NCBI GenBank assembly: GCA_963761035.1
Contig: CAVXFH010000002.1
Location: forward strand, 2,480,001-2,544,000
Direction: 5' to 3'
DNA from: JARRQJ01 sp963761035
GTDB taxonomy: Bacteria > Pseudomonadota > Gammaproteobacteria > DRLM01
Length of the DNA: 64,000 bases
Shown one piece after another: positions 53,353 through 61,578 of this stretch. How positions within the stretch are numbered: the first letter of the stretch is position 1; each line of letters starts with the position of its first letter. The notes under the pieces were generated by a model, which worked only from the letters and a program-made list of their open reading frames with translations, was not told the origin of the DNA and did no database searches. A program made the position numbers and the translations under genes.

Positions 53353-53422
53353 TTCAATAGGCTGGGGTTATGCGCGTATGGCGCAGCGTGCCGGTGCGGA
53401 AGACCGGCGGTACGCTATTGAA
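53353..53422 (+). ncRNA. Candidate structured RNA leader (three-way junction)
   Basis: A 70-nt element. The outer helix is TTCAATAG (53353-53360) with CTATTGAA (53415-53422), 8 perfect pairs. Inside are a hairpin TGCGC-GTATG-GCGCA (53371-53385) and a second arm, GCGT (53386-53389) with ACGC (53412-53415), then GCCGGT (53390-53395) with ACCGGC (53403-53408), bulge GGT and loop GCGGAAG. It lies 36 bp before the start of a small secreted-protein operon. It does not match the riboswitch consensuses I know, including GEMM c-di-GMP classes and TPP. Structure is by eye, not by folding software. Confidence 0.5.
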
Positions 53423-53458
53423 AAAGTTTTCTAAGATATTCAAGTGTGGGAGCAAGAG

Positions 53459-53845
53459 ATGAAAACGCCTCGATTAGCATCAATCGTCCTCGTTCTCTCG
53501 GCGCTGGTCTTCGCGCCGGTTAACAGCCAAGCGAGGATGACCGGCAATGAAATCATGGAATTTGTCAAAAGCTATGATCAATGTGAAGACAAAGGCTGCA
53601 ATCCCGGAGATTCAGCAAGAGCATTGGCATTTATGATGTATGTAACGGGAGTAATTGAATCCCCTTATAACACTTGGTCGGATTTCTTATTACCCCCAGG
53701 GACCACCCGTAATCAAATCTACGCGGCGGTATCTAAATACTTCAAAGAACATCCCGAGATGTCTGGCGAGGGTGCGGCGATGCTGGTAATGAAGGCGATA
53801 ATACGCGCGTTTCCAAATAATAAGTCTAAGGAGGGCACAAAATGA
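53459..53845 (+). CDS. Small exported protein, Rap1a/Tai-like
   Basis: A 128-aa protein with a signal peptide (MKTPRLASIVLVLSALVFAP, cleavage near NSQA). The mature part (MTGNEIMEFV, then LLPPGTTRNQIYAAVSKYFK, EHPEMS and AAMLVMKAIIRAFP) follows the pattern of the Rap1a/Tai family. Members of that family include immunity proteins, but most genomic copies have no toxin partner, and none is seen here. The usual first Cys-Gly-Tyr motif is altered (YVTGV). GGGAG lies 6 bp before the ATG. Confidence 0.6.
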   Translation: MKTPRLASIVLVLSALVFAPVNSQARMTGNEIMEFVKSYDQCEDKGCNPGDSARALAFMMYVTGVIESPYNTWSDFLLPPGTTRNQIYAAVSKYFKEHPEMSGEGAAMLVMKAIIRAFPNNKSKEGTK

Positions 53846-54240
53846 ATCGAACAACATCGATGATATTCGCAGCGGCGCTCCTGCTTCCAATTGGATGTCC
53901 GGCGAAAGACATGCACAATATGTATAGAAACATTTCCCCAACAGGATACGAATCCTGTAGTGACTTCGTGGCGGCAAACAACGAGTGCAACGATGGCGTT
54001 TGCATGAGATTTGCTGTTTTCAGGGCCTGGTTACAGGGTTATTTGACTTCATACAATTTGATGGAGCCGGATACCTACGACATCGCGGGCGGCAAAGGAC
54101 GGGACACTACAGATAAGACCCTGGAAATTTGGCTTGCTAAGTACTGCGCGCAGAATTCATCGCAGAGTTTTGCCGAGGCCGCAGAGGCATTGACAATTGA
54201 ATTTTATCCAACGCGCTTTAAGATGATACCGAAGGAGTGA
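53842..54240 (+). CDS. Small exported protein with conserved Cys and Trp
   Basis: A 132-aa protein with an N-terminal export signal (MNRTTSMIFAAALLLPIGCPA; the Cys is in a poor lipobox because of Pro at -3). The mature part has CSDFVAANNEC, FRAWLQGYLTSYNLM and LEIWLAKYCAQNSSQSFAEAA, a pattern I have seen in small periplasmic proteins of unknown function. It overlaps the previous gene by 4 bp and has AAGGAGG 7 bp before its ATG. Confidence 0.65.
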   Translation: MNRTTSMIFAAALLLPIGCPAKDMHNMYRNISPTGYESCSDFVAANNECNDGVCMRFAVFRAWLQGYLTSYNLMEPDTYDIAGGKGRDTTDKTLEIWLAKYCAQNSSQSFAEAAEALTIEFYPTRFKMIPKE

Positions 54241-54244
54241 TGCC

Positions 54245-54304
54245 ATGAAAGCCGCCAGCAACTCACCCGAGCGCGTTGACGATTACGTAACGACTGGCGT
54301 TTGA
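54245..54304 (+). CDS. Very short coupled ORF (19 aa), perhaps a truncated third gene
   Basis: Directly after the previous stop, AAGGAG followed 7 bp later by ATG opens a 19-codon frame (MKAASNSPERVDDYVTTGV) ending in TGA. The ribosome site is as good as those of its two neighbours, so it may be translated. It could be a truncated gene or a leader peptide; composition gives no clue. Confidence 0.3.
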   Translation: MKAASNSPERVDDYVTTGV

Positions 54305-54395
54305 GAAGTATAATGCTCAGGTATCGCAGGGAGGACACCGGGTCGCTGAAGATCCAGGCCCTGTTTCATGCCTTCCATATAAATCATTGATTAAA

Positions 54396-54472
54396 TGGTG
54401 CCCCGGAGCCGATTTGAACGGCCGACCTTCCCCTTAGGAGGGGGATGCTCTATCCAGCTGAGCTACCGGGGC
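54396..54472 (-). tRNA. tRNA-Arg (anticodon CCU)
   Basis: A 77-nt cloverleaf on the minus strand. The acceptor GCCCCGG pairs with CCGGGGC, followed by discriminator A and an encoded CCA (54396-54398). The D arm is GCTCAGCTGGATAGAGC, the anticodon stem TCCCC/GGGGA holds loop CTCCTAA (anticodon CCT), and the T arm has loop TTCAAAT with stem GGCCG/CGGCT. It reads AGG codons. tRNA-Arg genes are frequent integration sites, but I see no integrase nearby. Confidence 0.95.
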
Positions 54473-54481
54473 GGAAAAGCA

Positions 54482-55227
54482 AGTCGATGCCTTACAATAA
54501 CAATGTTAAATGATAACAAAAAGTAATTGGCTGCAAGCGATTTAATAATCGGTTTTTTTACGAATAGGGTCATTGCCTGCCTAAAAGCGATAGCCCCTAT
54601 TTTACGGATACGTGTTGCTTGATAGCTGTGGTTGCACGAAAACAAGATGGTTAGTGATAACGGTGCGCTCGGTATCGGCGGTGGGATATATGTTGTCGCA
54701 GCACCAGCTACTCGGCCGGAACATTACACGGTTAAAATCCCTGCATTTGCCGTAAACGAGGAACGGTCAGGGGCTGTGCCGTATTGGGCAGGAATTGTAC
54801 CGGAATAACACAATCTCACTGACAACCGGAGCATACCCCGCTGTAAGCGGCGGGCGCCTTTGTCTGTAACCTGCGTGCATTTATAGCCGTGGCCGCCATA
54901 CCCGGCCATTGACTTAATTCATGGTAGAATCAGCCTATGGAGCGGATATTTGGGTAGGACTTGAAGCATATCCAGGCGTGGCGTGGTCCCCGCTTAGACT
55001 GTAGATGGCCGCAGTGTACGGATTTATGTTTAGTGTTGGCAGGGCGAAAAGTATTGGGAGTCCGGAATCATCGCAAGTAACCCGGTTCCCGCTCAACTTC
55101 CACTCCGGTGGCGCCGGTTGCCAGGGTCTTCTGAGGCATTTTTTATCTTGTGAAGGCGTGAAACCGGTCATCTTTTGCATTTACCTTACTCCCTCAGCGA
55201 TCGTCAAACTGCGACGTTAAAAATGCT
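54482..55227. other. Unexplained intergenic region
   Basis: About 745 bp with no gene I can support. Short open frames exist on both strands (plus 54647-54808; minus 54724-54909 and 54935-55180), but none has a clear ribosome site or recognisable family. No second copy of the tRNA 3' end was noticed, so there is no evidence of an att-bounded element. Confidence 0.45.
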
Positions 55228-57324
55228 GTGAATGATCAAACTTATCAAGGTGTCTTGGATTTTTACCGCTCTTCGATTCGGGATGCGCAGTTGTTGGACG
55301 CGGCCTCCCCCTTGCCCCTGTTAAGCCGGGTGCTTAAAGAGGCCGCGGAACTCGTTGACAAACAGCCTCCGGAGGATGATCCCGACCGGGGCGAAGCATT
55401 GCGTCTAGCAGTGACCCAGTTCGCGGAGAAAATCCTTTTCGTCGATCACGCCAATTACTACCGCATTCTCGGTCTGAACCGCGATGCCGATACGGTTCTG
55501 ATTAAGGATCATTATAAATGGTTAAGCCGCCTGTTGTTTCCCGTTGCGGATATGGTGCACTGGAACGAGTCCAACGGCGTATTACTTAACCGCGCTTACA
55601 GCGTGTTGCGGGATCCCAAATTTCGCAAAGCCTATACCGAGGAATTTCTTAGCAAGAGCAGCATTGATAAAACATTGGGCGTGAAACGCGAGGCTGCCGT
55701 ACGTACGGGCGGCGGGCAGGGGCAGGGGGCCGCTGCCGAAGCGGTCGCGTCAGTTCCCGGGCAGGCGCAATTTCCCGCGGAGGAGAACTCCTCCCCGGAA
55801 CAAGCATCGGTCCATCCCGGCAGAAACAGTGAAGAACCCTCTTTTATCGAGACCAACATTCACCGCCTCAATCCGACACCCTTCGCCAAGGCTAAACCTG
55901 ACCGGTTTCCCGTGGATTTAATGTCGGCCGCCGCCGTCAGCGCCGGTCCGGCACCCACGGCCATCCCGGTAAACAACGGCGGCGCATTTCCTCCTCCGAC
56001 AGAGACCGGCCAGGCTGCCCGCGGCTCGTGGGGTTCTCTGGCCGCGAAAATCGGTCTTCCGATCATCGTGGGATTGGGTGTTTTCGTTTATCTGAGTGAC
56101 ATTCCACTGCCCTTTATCGATCATCGGGACAGGCACCGGCCGGAGCCCGTGACGATTAATTCACCCGCCGCGGCGGTGGGAGACGGACAGCTTATTGCAC
56201 GTTCAGAGCCGCCCATACAGGTTTCGACCGGCGGCCAGAAAACGGAAGACGAACCGTCACATGATGCCGCTTCGGACTTGAATGCCAGGACCAATGAGCC
56301 CGTGACCATTACTTTCAACGACGAAAAACCGAGCTCGGCCGCGGTTACAGATAAACAGATCGTCCCGGTTCAGCCGCTGAGCAGCGGCAAACCCGCCGGT
56401 CAGATACCGACATCCTCCGTGCCGGGCGACGGTTCATCAATGGGGGCGGGTCAAACCAACCCGGCATCACCGCTTCATCATGCCACTGAGCAGGTGCATG
56501 CCAAGACGATACACCCTAAACAAGCGATTAAACCTGCCGCTTCATCCACGCCGCCGCCCGTGATAAGTGCGGTTAAACGACCGCCGCCTCCTTTGCCGGT
56601 CCACCGTCCATTAACGGCACAGTCCAAACCGGCATCGCCGCTTCATGCCGTCACCGAGCAGGCGCAGACCAAGATCGCGCGCATTGAACAGGTGCCTACA
56701 CCTGCCGCCCCACCCGCACCGCCGCCAACGCCCGTGGAAAGTGCGGGTGAACAGCCGCCGTCCCGACCGATGGATTTATCGGTTCATCCGGACTCGGCAG
56801 CTGTACCTGATAAAGAAGTGGTTTCGGTTCAGCCGCCGCTCAGTGGCGACAAACTGGCCATAGCGGCCGCTCAGATGTTGCCGCCCCCCTTGCCGGGTAG
56901 CAGTTCATCTACGGGCCAGTCCAATCCGGCATCGCCGCTCCAGGCCGTCACTGAGCACCAGTTGGAAAGCCTGGTCAAGACCTTTATTTCCAGCTACGAG
57001 GCCGGCGACATGGATATTTTTATGTCCTTGTTATCCGATGATGCCCATACCAAGTCGCAGAAAGACCGGGATTCGATTCGTACCGCCTATGACCAACTTT
57101 TTCTGGCCACCCGGAACCGCCGCCTGAAACTCAGCGGGATTAAGTGGGTACATGCCGCCGATGGTACGATGGTTGGCAGAGCACCGTTTCTATTGACGCT
57201 CAATCAAGAGGGGAAAAGAGATCCATTACAGTATCGTGGGACCATGATCTTCCAAGTGGAAAACCGCAGCACTCATTTATTGATTAAGCAGTTTGATTAT
57301 GAATATAAGGGGAAAAAAGACTAA
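55228..57324 (+). CDS. J-like domain membrane protein with C-terminal NTF2-like domain
   Basis: A 698-aa protein starting with GTG. Residues 75-140 read as a J domain (NYYRILGLNRDADTVLIKDH, then LLNRAYSVLRDPKFRKAY), but the catalytic HPD is replaced by FPV, so stimulation of DnaK is unlikely. A single membrane helix lies at about 270-292. A long Pro/Ser/Thr-rich region follows, with three copies of a Q-(S/T)-x-PASPL-xx-xTE unit. The end (about 575-698) is an NTF2/SnoaL-like domain (TFISSYEAGDMDIFMSLLSD). I read the C-terminal part as periplasmic and the J-like part as cytoplasmic. No ribosome site is evident. Confidence 0.75.
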   Translation: MNDQTYQGVLDFYRSSIRDAQLLDAASPLPLLSRVLKEAAELVDKQPPEDDPDRGEALRLAVTQFAEKILFVDHANYYRILGLNRDADTVLIKDHYKWLSRLLFPVADMVHWNESNGVLLNRAYSVLRDPKFRKAYTEEFLSKSSIDKTLGVKREAAVRTGGGQGQGAAAEAVASVPGQAQFPAEENSSPEQASVHPGRNSEEPSFIETNIHRLNPTPFAKAKPDRFPVDLMSAAAVSAGPAPTAIPVNNGGAFPPPTETGQAARGSWGSLAAKIGLPIIVGLGVFVYLSDIPLPFIDHRDRHRPEPVTINSPAAAVGDGQLIARSEPPIQVSTGGQKTEDEPSHDAASDLNARTNEPVTITFNDEKPSSAAVTDKQIVPVQPLSSGKPAGQIPTSSVPGDGSSMGAGQTNPASPLHHATEQVHAKTIHPKQAIKPAASSTPPPVISAVKRPPPPLPVHRPLTAQSKPASPLHAVTEQAQTKIARIEQVPTPAAPPAPPPTPVESAGEQPPSRPMDLSVHPDSAAVPDKEVVSVQPPLSGDKLAIAAAQMLPPPLPGSSSSTGQSNPASPLQAVTEHQLESLVKTFISSYEAGDMDIFMSLLSDDAHTKSQKDRDSIRTAYDQLFLATRNRRLKLSGIKWVHAADGTMVGRAPFLLTLNQEGKRDPLQYRGTMIFQVENRSTHLLIKQFDYEYKGKKD

Positions 57325-57419
57325 TCACTGTTGGTGGACTTTATTATCAATATGAAGCACCTTTCGGTTCCGTTGTAGAGACAGCACACTTTTTATTCTA
57401 GGCGCTTGTCCTTGATGCA

Positions 57420-58988
57420 TTAATGTATGGCGAACTGCGCCGTGATCGGCGCATTCGCGCCGTCCGTTACCGTCACGGTGATAATATCGGGCCCTGACGA
57501 GATAGCGGCCGGAGCCTGATAGGTTACCGTCGCCCCCGAACCCGTGATGATGCCGCCCAACTGGGATTTCCAGGTGTAGCTCAGGAGATCGCCGTCACCG
57601 TCATAAGCCTGTGCGGAAAGCGTGGTGGTCGCACCCGGTGCCAACGTATAGGTGTCCGCCCACGGTCCCCGGGTAAAGAAGGGCGGATGATCGAACGCCG
57701 TGGGCGGCACTTCCAATACCTGAATTTCGGACAACCCCACACTGGCGGTGGTAGCGCTGACGGTATTCACGGTAAAGCGCACCCAGGTAATCGTCTTCGG
57801 CTGGGACAAGGTAACGGTATAAGGCTTGCCATCATTGGGCAGTCCGTTTGCGGGAGTGACCGGCAGGCTGGTGCCGTCGCTGAACGTCAGCGTCCCCGTC
57901 AGGATGTGATCGTCGGCATTAGGCCGGTCGAATAGGACCACCTGATCGATGGTGTGCGGTTCAGTCCAATTCATGTGTATCCACGCGCCCGCCCCTTCAC
58001 CCTGGGTTACCCACTCCGCCTGGCTGTTTCCGGGGGCGCCGTCGGGAATACCGTCCGTCACGTTGGCGGCCTGCTGAAAGTTGGACGCGTTTTGCGACGA
58101 TGCCGTGATCGCCGCAATCAGGGCGATATTGCGCGACCAGGGCTCCTGCCAGAAAATCTCTTCGTTCTTGCCGAAGGCATAGATCAAACCGTCGCCGGTC
58201 TGCTGGGAAACGTAGCTGTCGATCATCTGGTATTTGAGATTGGCGGCCAGGTTGGCGTCCTGCATCGCCGCGGGTACAGCCATCCTGACCCGGTTGCTCC
58301 ATAGGAACGGCGTCTTGTACTGATACGGCGGAATAGTGAAGGCATCGGTCGGCGTAAAGCGTGCCCGCATGTCCGTGAGATTCCCGACACTTCCGGTAAA
58401 CGCGGGATTGGGCCAGTTGGCATCCGCCGAGAAGTCGGCGGCGGGCGTGGCCGCGGTTCCCTTCAGCCACTTGTCCGTATAAGGGTAATCCTTGGAATCA
58501 TGGACCGTGGCAATGTTCACGTCCGGCCGGAACCGCGGCTGCGCGTGCATCATGGACTGGACTGCGTCGCGTACGGCATAAAACACCGCCCTGTCATCGG
58601 CGTCCTGATCCACCGGCGAATTGGTATAGATCTGCGCGGGCTGGTAACGGGCCATCAGCGTCTTCAGATCGGCCACGAGATTGGCGCGGTTGTACGCCGC
58701 CGCCGTCCCTTGCTCATAGCTGTGAAAATCCCGGCCCCCCAGGCCCTGGCCGCCATAGGTCGCCGACTTTCCGGCGGAGGAGACATAGCTGCCATCCGCT
58801 GCCGTGGGGTAATTGTTGTACATGTTCAGCAGTCCCGCGTCGGGGTAGCCGAGGAATATAACGTCGTTCTGATCCAGCCCCAGTTTATTCACCAGAGCGG
58901 CCATGGATTCGGCCTCGCGGGCCAATCCATCAGCGGAGCTGTCGCCGTTGGTGACGATCACCACCTTCACCGAATTGCCGTCGTCCAT
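57420..58988 (-). CDS. Fragment: PIG-L-like domain, discoidin-like domain, Ig-like end
   Basis: A 522-codon open piece of the broken lipoprotein. It begins DDGNSVKVVIVTNGDSSADG, the second strand of a PIG-L (LmbE-like) deacetylase fold; the first strand, MVIVAHPGEESLIAAG, is in another frame at about 59054-59000. The usual HPDH-type motif is SPVDQDADDRAVF, so metal ligands are missing. Residues about 290-420 resemble an F5/8 type C (discoidin) carbohydrate-binding domain (SSQNASNFQQAANVTDG). The last 90 residues are Ig/PKD-like. Confidence 0.75.
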   Translation of the reverse strand: MDDGNSVKVVIVTNGDSSADGLAREAESMAALVNKLGLDQNDVIFLGYPDAGLLNMYNNYPTAADGSYVSSAGKSATYGGQGLGGRDFHSYEQGTAAAYNRANLVADLKTLMARYQPAQIYTNSPVDQDADDRAVFYAVRDAVQSMMHAQPRFRPDVNIATVHDSKDYPYTDKWLKGTAATPAADFSADANWPNPAFTGSVGNLTDMRARFTPTDAFTIPPYQYKTPFLWSNRVRMAVPAAMQDANLAANLKYQMIDSYVSQQTGDGLIYAFGKNEEIFWQEPWSRNIALIAAITASSQNASNFQQAANVTDGIPDGAPGNSQAEWVTQGEGAGAWIHMNWTEPHTIDQVVLFDRPNADDHILTGTLTFSDGTSLPVTPANGLPNDGKPYTVTLSQPKTITWVRFTVNTVSATTASVGLSEIQVLEVPPTAFDHPPFFTRGPWADTYTLAPGATTTLSAQAYDGDGDLLSYTWKSQLGGIITGSGATVTYQAPAAISSGPDIITVTVTDGANAPITAQFAIH

Positions 58989-59015
58989 CGGCCTCCTTCA
59001 TCACTCCCGCGGCTA

Positions 59016-59237
59016 TCAGGGATTCCTCACCCGGGTGGGCCACGATGACCATGCCGGGCGGATCGATGGTGAGTGTGACAGTGGCGGTGGGGTTTGAACC
59101 ACTGTGCCGTCGTTGACGGTGTAGGTAAAGCTGTCATCGCCCTTGTAGTCGGCATTCGGCGTATAGGTGACGTTGGCCCCGGCGGTACCCAACGCGGCGG
59201 TACCGTTAGTCGGTTGGGTTACCGACATGACGGTCAA
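59016..59237 (-). CDS. Fragment: one cadherin/Ig-like repeat
   Basis: An open piece with MSVTQPTNGTAALGTAGANV and YTPNADYKGDDSFTYTVNDG, one bacterial Ig-like (Big_9/cadherin-like) repeat. After NDGT the reading continues correctly in another frame as SNPTATVTLTIDPPG into the PIG-L-like domain, so a base is probably lost near 59097. Confidence 0.6.
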   Translation of the reverse strand: MTVMSVTQPTNGTAALGTAGANVTYTPNADYKGDDSFTYTVNDGTVVQTPPPLSHSPSIRPAWSSWPTRVRNP

Positions 59238-59275
59238 GGTATCGCCCTCCGGATCGGTATCGTTAGCCAGTACGT

Positions 59276-60730
59276 CTATAACATTGTCTGAGCTGTTCTG
59301 GAGAACGGTGGGGGTATCGGTATTGGCGGTGGGCGCCTGATTGATAACGGTAATGGTAACGGTGGCGGCGTTGGAGACGGCGCCCAGATTATCCTTGACG
59401 GTGTAAGTGAAACTGTCCGGCCCGTTGTAGGCAGCGGTGGGCGTATAGGTGATGGTGCCGTCGGAGTTTGCCGTGGCACTGCCGTGGGACGCCGCACCGG
59501 TGACTGCGACGTGGTGACATCGAGCGTGCCGCCGACATCGTTGTCGTTGCCGAGCACGGCCAATGAATTGCCGGAACTGTTTTGCGCCACGGTGAAGGTG
59601 TCATTATTGGCCACCGGCGGCGTATTAACGTTGATGTTGACGGTCGCCGCTGTGGACGTACCGGTACCGTCGTTGACGGTAAAGGTGAAACTGTCGGCGC
59701 CGGTGTAGCCGGTGGTCGGTGTATAGGTGACCGACTCGGTACAGCTGCCGCCGCCGCACGCGGGCGAACCGATGCTGCCCAGGCCGCCGTGGCTCGGTGT
59801 GCCCAGGGCAAAGGTCAGGCCGCTGCCACTGGTGTAGGTGCCGGCGAGGGTGATGGCCTTGGCGATGTTTTTATTGGTGGTGACGCTTTGTCCGGTGGCC
59901 ACCGGCAGGGCCGTGACGGTAATGGTAACGGTGGCGGCGTTGGAGACGGCGCCCAGATTATCCTTGACGGTGTAAGTGAAACTGTCCGGCCCGTTGTAGG
60001 CAGCGGTGGGCGTATAGGTGATGGTGCCGTCGGGGTTTGCCGTGGCACTGCCGTGGGACGCCGCACCGGTGACTGCGACGCTGGTGACATCGAGCGTGCC
60101 GCCGACATCGGTGTCGTTGCCGAGCACGGCCAATGAATTGCCGGAACTGTTTTGCGCCACGGTGAAGGTGTCATTATTGGCCACCGGCGGCGCATTAACG
60201 GTGATGTTGACGGTCGCCGCTGTGGACGTACCGGTACCGTCGTTGACGGTAAAGGTGAAACTGTCGGCGCCGGTGTAGCCGGTGGTCGGTGTATAGGTGA
60301 CCGACTCGGTACAGCTGCCGCCGCCGCACGCGGGCGAACCGATGCTGCCCAGGCCGCCGTGGCTCGGTGTGCCCAGGGCAAAGGTCAGGCCGCTGCCACT
60401 GGTGTAGGTGCCGGCGAGGGTGATGGCCTTGGCGATGTTTTTATTGGTGGTGACGCTTTGTCCGGTGGCCACCGGCAGGGCCGTGACGGTAATGGTAACG
60501 GTGGCGGCGTTGGAGACGGCGCCCAGACTATCCTTGACGGTGTAAGTGAAACTGTCCGGCCCGTCGTAGGCGGCGGTGGGCGTATAGGTGATGGTGCCGT
60601 CGGAGTTTGCCGTGGCACTGCCGTGGGACGCCGCACCGGTGACTGCGACGCTGGTGACATCGAGCGTGCCGCCGACATCGGTGTCGTTGCCGAGCACGGC
60701 CAATGAATTGCCGGAACTGTTTTGCGCCAC
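59276..60730 (-). CDS. Fragment: tandem cadherin/Ig-like repeats
   Basis: A 484-codon open piece that reads through about two and a half units of the 190-residue tandem repeat. Each unit has two Ig-like halves, one with NDTFTVAQNSSGNSLAVLGN and one with SVTTNKNIAKAITLAGTYTS. The frame is lost at about 59511 (one C missing compared with the sister copies), after which the C-terminal 60 residues are nonsense. Confidence 0.65.
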   Translation of the reverse strand: MAQNSSGNSLAVLGNDTDVGGTLDVTSVAVTGAASHGSATANSDGTITYTPTAAYDGPDSFTYTVKDSLGAVSNAATVTITVTALPVATGQSVTTNKNIAKAITLAGTYTSGSGLTFALGTPSHGGLGSIGSPACGGGSCTESVTYTPTTGYTGADSFTFTVNDGTGTSTAATVNITVNAPPVANNDTFTVAQNSSGNSLAVLGNDTDVGGTLDVTSVAVTGAASHGSATANPDGTITYTPTAAYNGPDSFTYTVKDNLGAVSNAATVTITVTALPVATGQSVTTNKNIAKAITLAGTYTSGSGLTFALGTPSHGGLGSIGSPACGGGSCTESVTYTPTTGYTGADSFTFTVNDGTGTSTAATVNINVNTPPVANNDTFTVAQNSSGNSLAVLGNDNDVGGTLDVTTSQSPVRRPTAVPRQTPTAPSPIRPPLPTTGRTVSLTPSRIIWAPSPTPPPLPLPLSIRRPPPIPIPPPFSRTAQTML

Positions 60731-61311
60731 GGTGAAGGTGTCATATTGGCCACCGGCGGCGCATTAACGGTGATGTTGACGGTCGCCGCTGTGGACGTAC
60801 CGGTACCGTCGTTGACGGTAAAGGTGAAACTGTCGGCGCCGGTGTAGCCGGTGGTCGGTGTATAGGTGACCGACTCGGTACAGCTGCCGCCGCCGCACGC
60901 GGGCGAACCGATGCTGCCCAGGCCGCCGTGGCTCGGTGTGCCCAGGGCAAAGGTCAGGCCGCTGCCACTGGTGTAGGTGCCGGCGAGGGTGATGGCCTTG
61001 GCGATGTTTTTATTGGTGGTGACGCTTTGTCCGGTGGCCACCGGCAGGGCCGTGACGGTAATGGTAACGGTGGCGGCGTTGGAGACGGCGCCCAGATTAT
61101 CCTTGACGGTGTAAGTGAAACTGTCCGGCCCGTTGTAGGCAGCGGTGGGCGTATAGGTGATGGTGCCGTCGGAGTTTGCCGTGGCACTGCCGTGGCCCGC
61201 CGCATGGTGATGCGACGCTGCGACATCGAGCGTGCCGCCGACATCGGTGTCGTTGCCAAGCACGGCAGTGAATTGCCGGAACTGTTTTGCGCCACGGTGA
61301 AGGTGTCATTA
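59330..61311. repeat. 570-bp tandem repeat, about 3.5 copies
   Basis: The marker TTTGCGCCACGGTGAAGGTG occurs at 59581, 60151, 60721 and 61286: spacings 570, 570 and 565 bp. The first three copies are almost identical; the fourth (towards 61311 and beyond) is diverged. 570 bp equals 190 codons, so the unit is in frame with the protein and encodes a pair of Ig-like domains. Confidence 0.92.
60385..61263 (-). CDS. Fragment: further tandem repeat unit
   Basis: An open piece whose upper part (about 61263-60745) reads one complete repeat unit correctly. At about 60744 one T is missing (TCATATTGG where the sister copies have TCATTATTGG), and below that the frame is wrong. Confidence 0.55.
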   Translation of the reverse strand: MLGNDTDVGGTLDVAASHHHAAGHGSATANSDGTITYTPTAAYNGPDSFTYTVKDNLGAVSNAATVTITVTALPVATGQSVTTNKNIAKAITLAGTYTSGSGLTFALGTPSHGGLGSIGSPACGGGSCTESVTYTPTTGYTGADSFTFTVNDGTGTSTAATVNITVNAPPVANMTPSPWRKTVPAIHWPCSATTPMSAARSMSPASQSPVRRPTAVPRQTPTAPSPIRPPPPTTGRTVSLTPSRIVWAPSPTPPPLPLPSRPCRWPPDKASPPIKTSPRPSPSPAPTPVAAA

Positions 61312-61578
61312 TTGGCCGCGGGCAGCGCATTGAGGTGATGCTGACGGTGGCCGCTGTGGCCGTACCGGCAAAGTCGTCGACGGCAAAGGTGAAGCGTCTG
61401 GCCGCTATCGGGGTCGGTGTACCGGTGACCGCCGGTAAAGCTGCCGGCGCCACCCGCCGGCGAATCGATGCTGCCAGGCCGCCGTCGGTCGTGGGGGCAG
61501 GTGAGGCCGCGCCACTGGTGGCGGTGGGCGGGCGATGGCTTGGCGCTGTCGTTACCGTGCGTGACACCGGGGTCGAAT

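Noticed and set aside
53353..53422. The structured element as a tRNA or GEMM c-di-GMP riboswitch
   Set aside because: It has no T arm or anticodon arm, and lacks the conserved GEMM core sequences; only the presence of a neighbouring GGDEF gene suggested it.
53459..53845. A toxin-immunity pair based on the Rap1a/Tai-like protein
   Set aside because: No effector, type VI secretion or toxin gene is near, and the family is often found without them.
59330..61311. The tandem repeats as a CRISPR array
   Set aside because: Units are 570 bp, contiguous, without spacers, and encode protein in frame.
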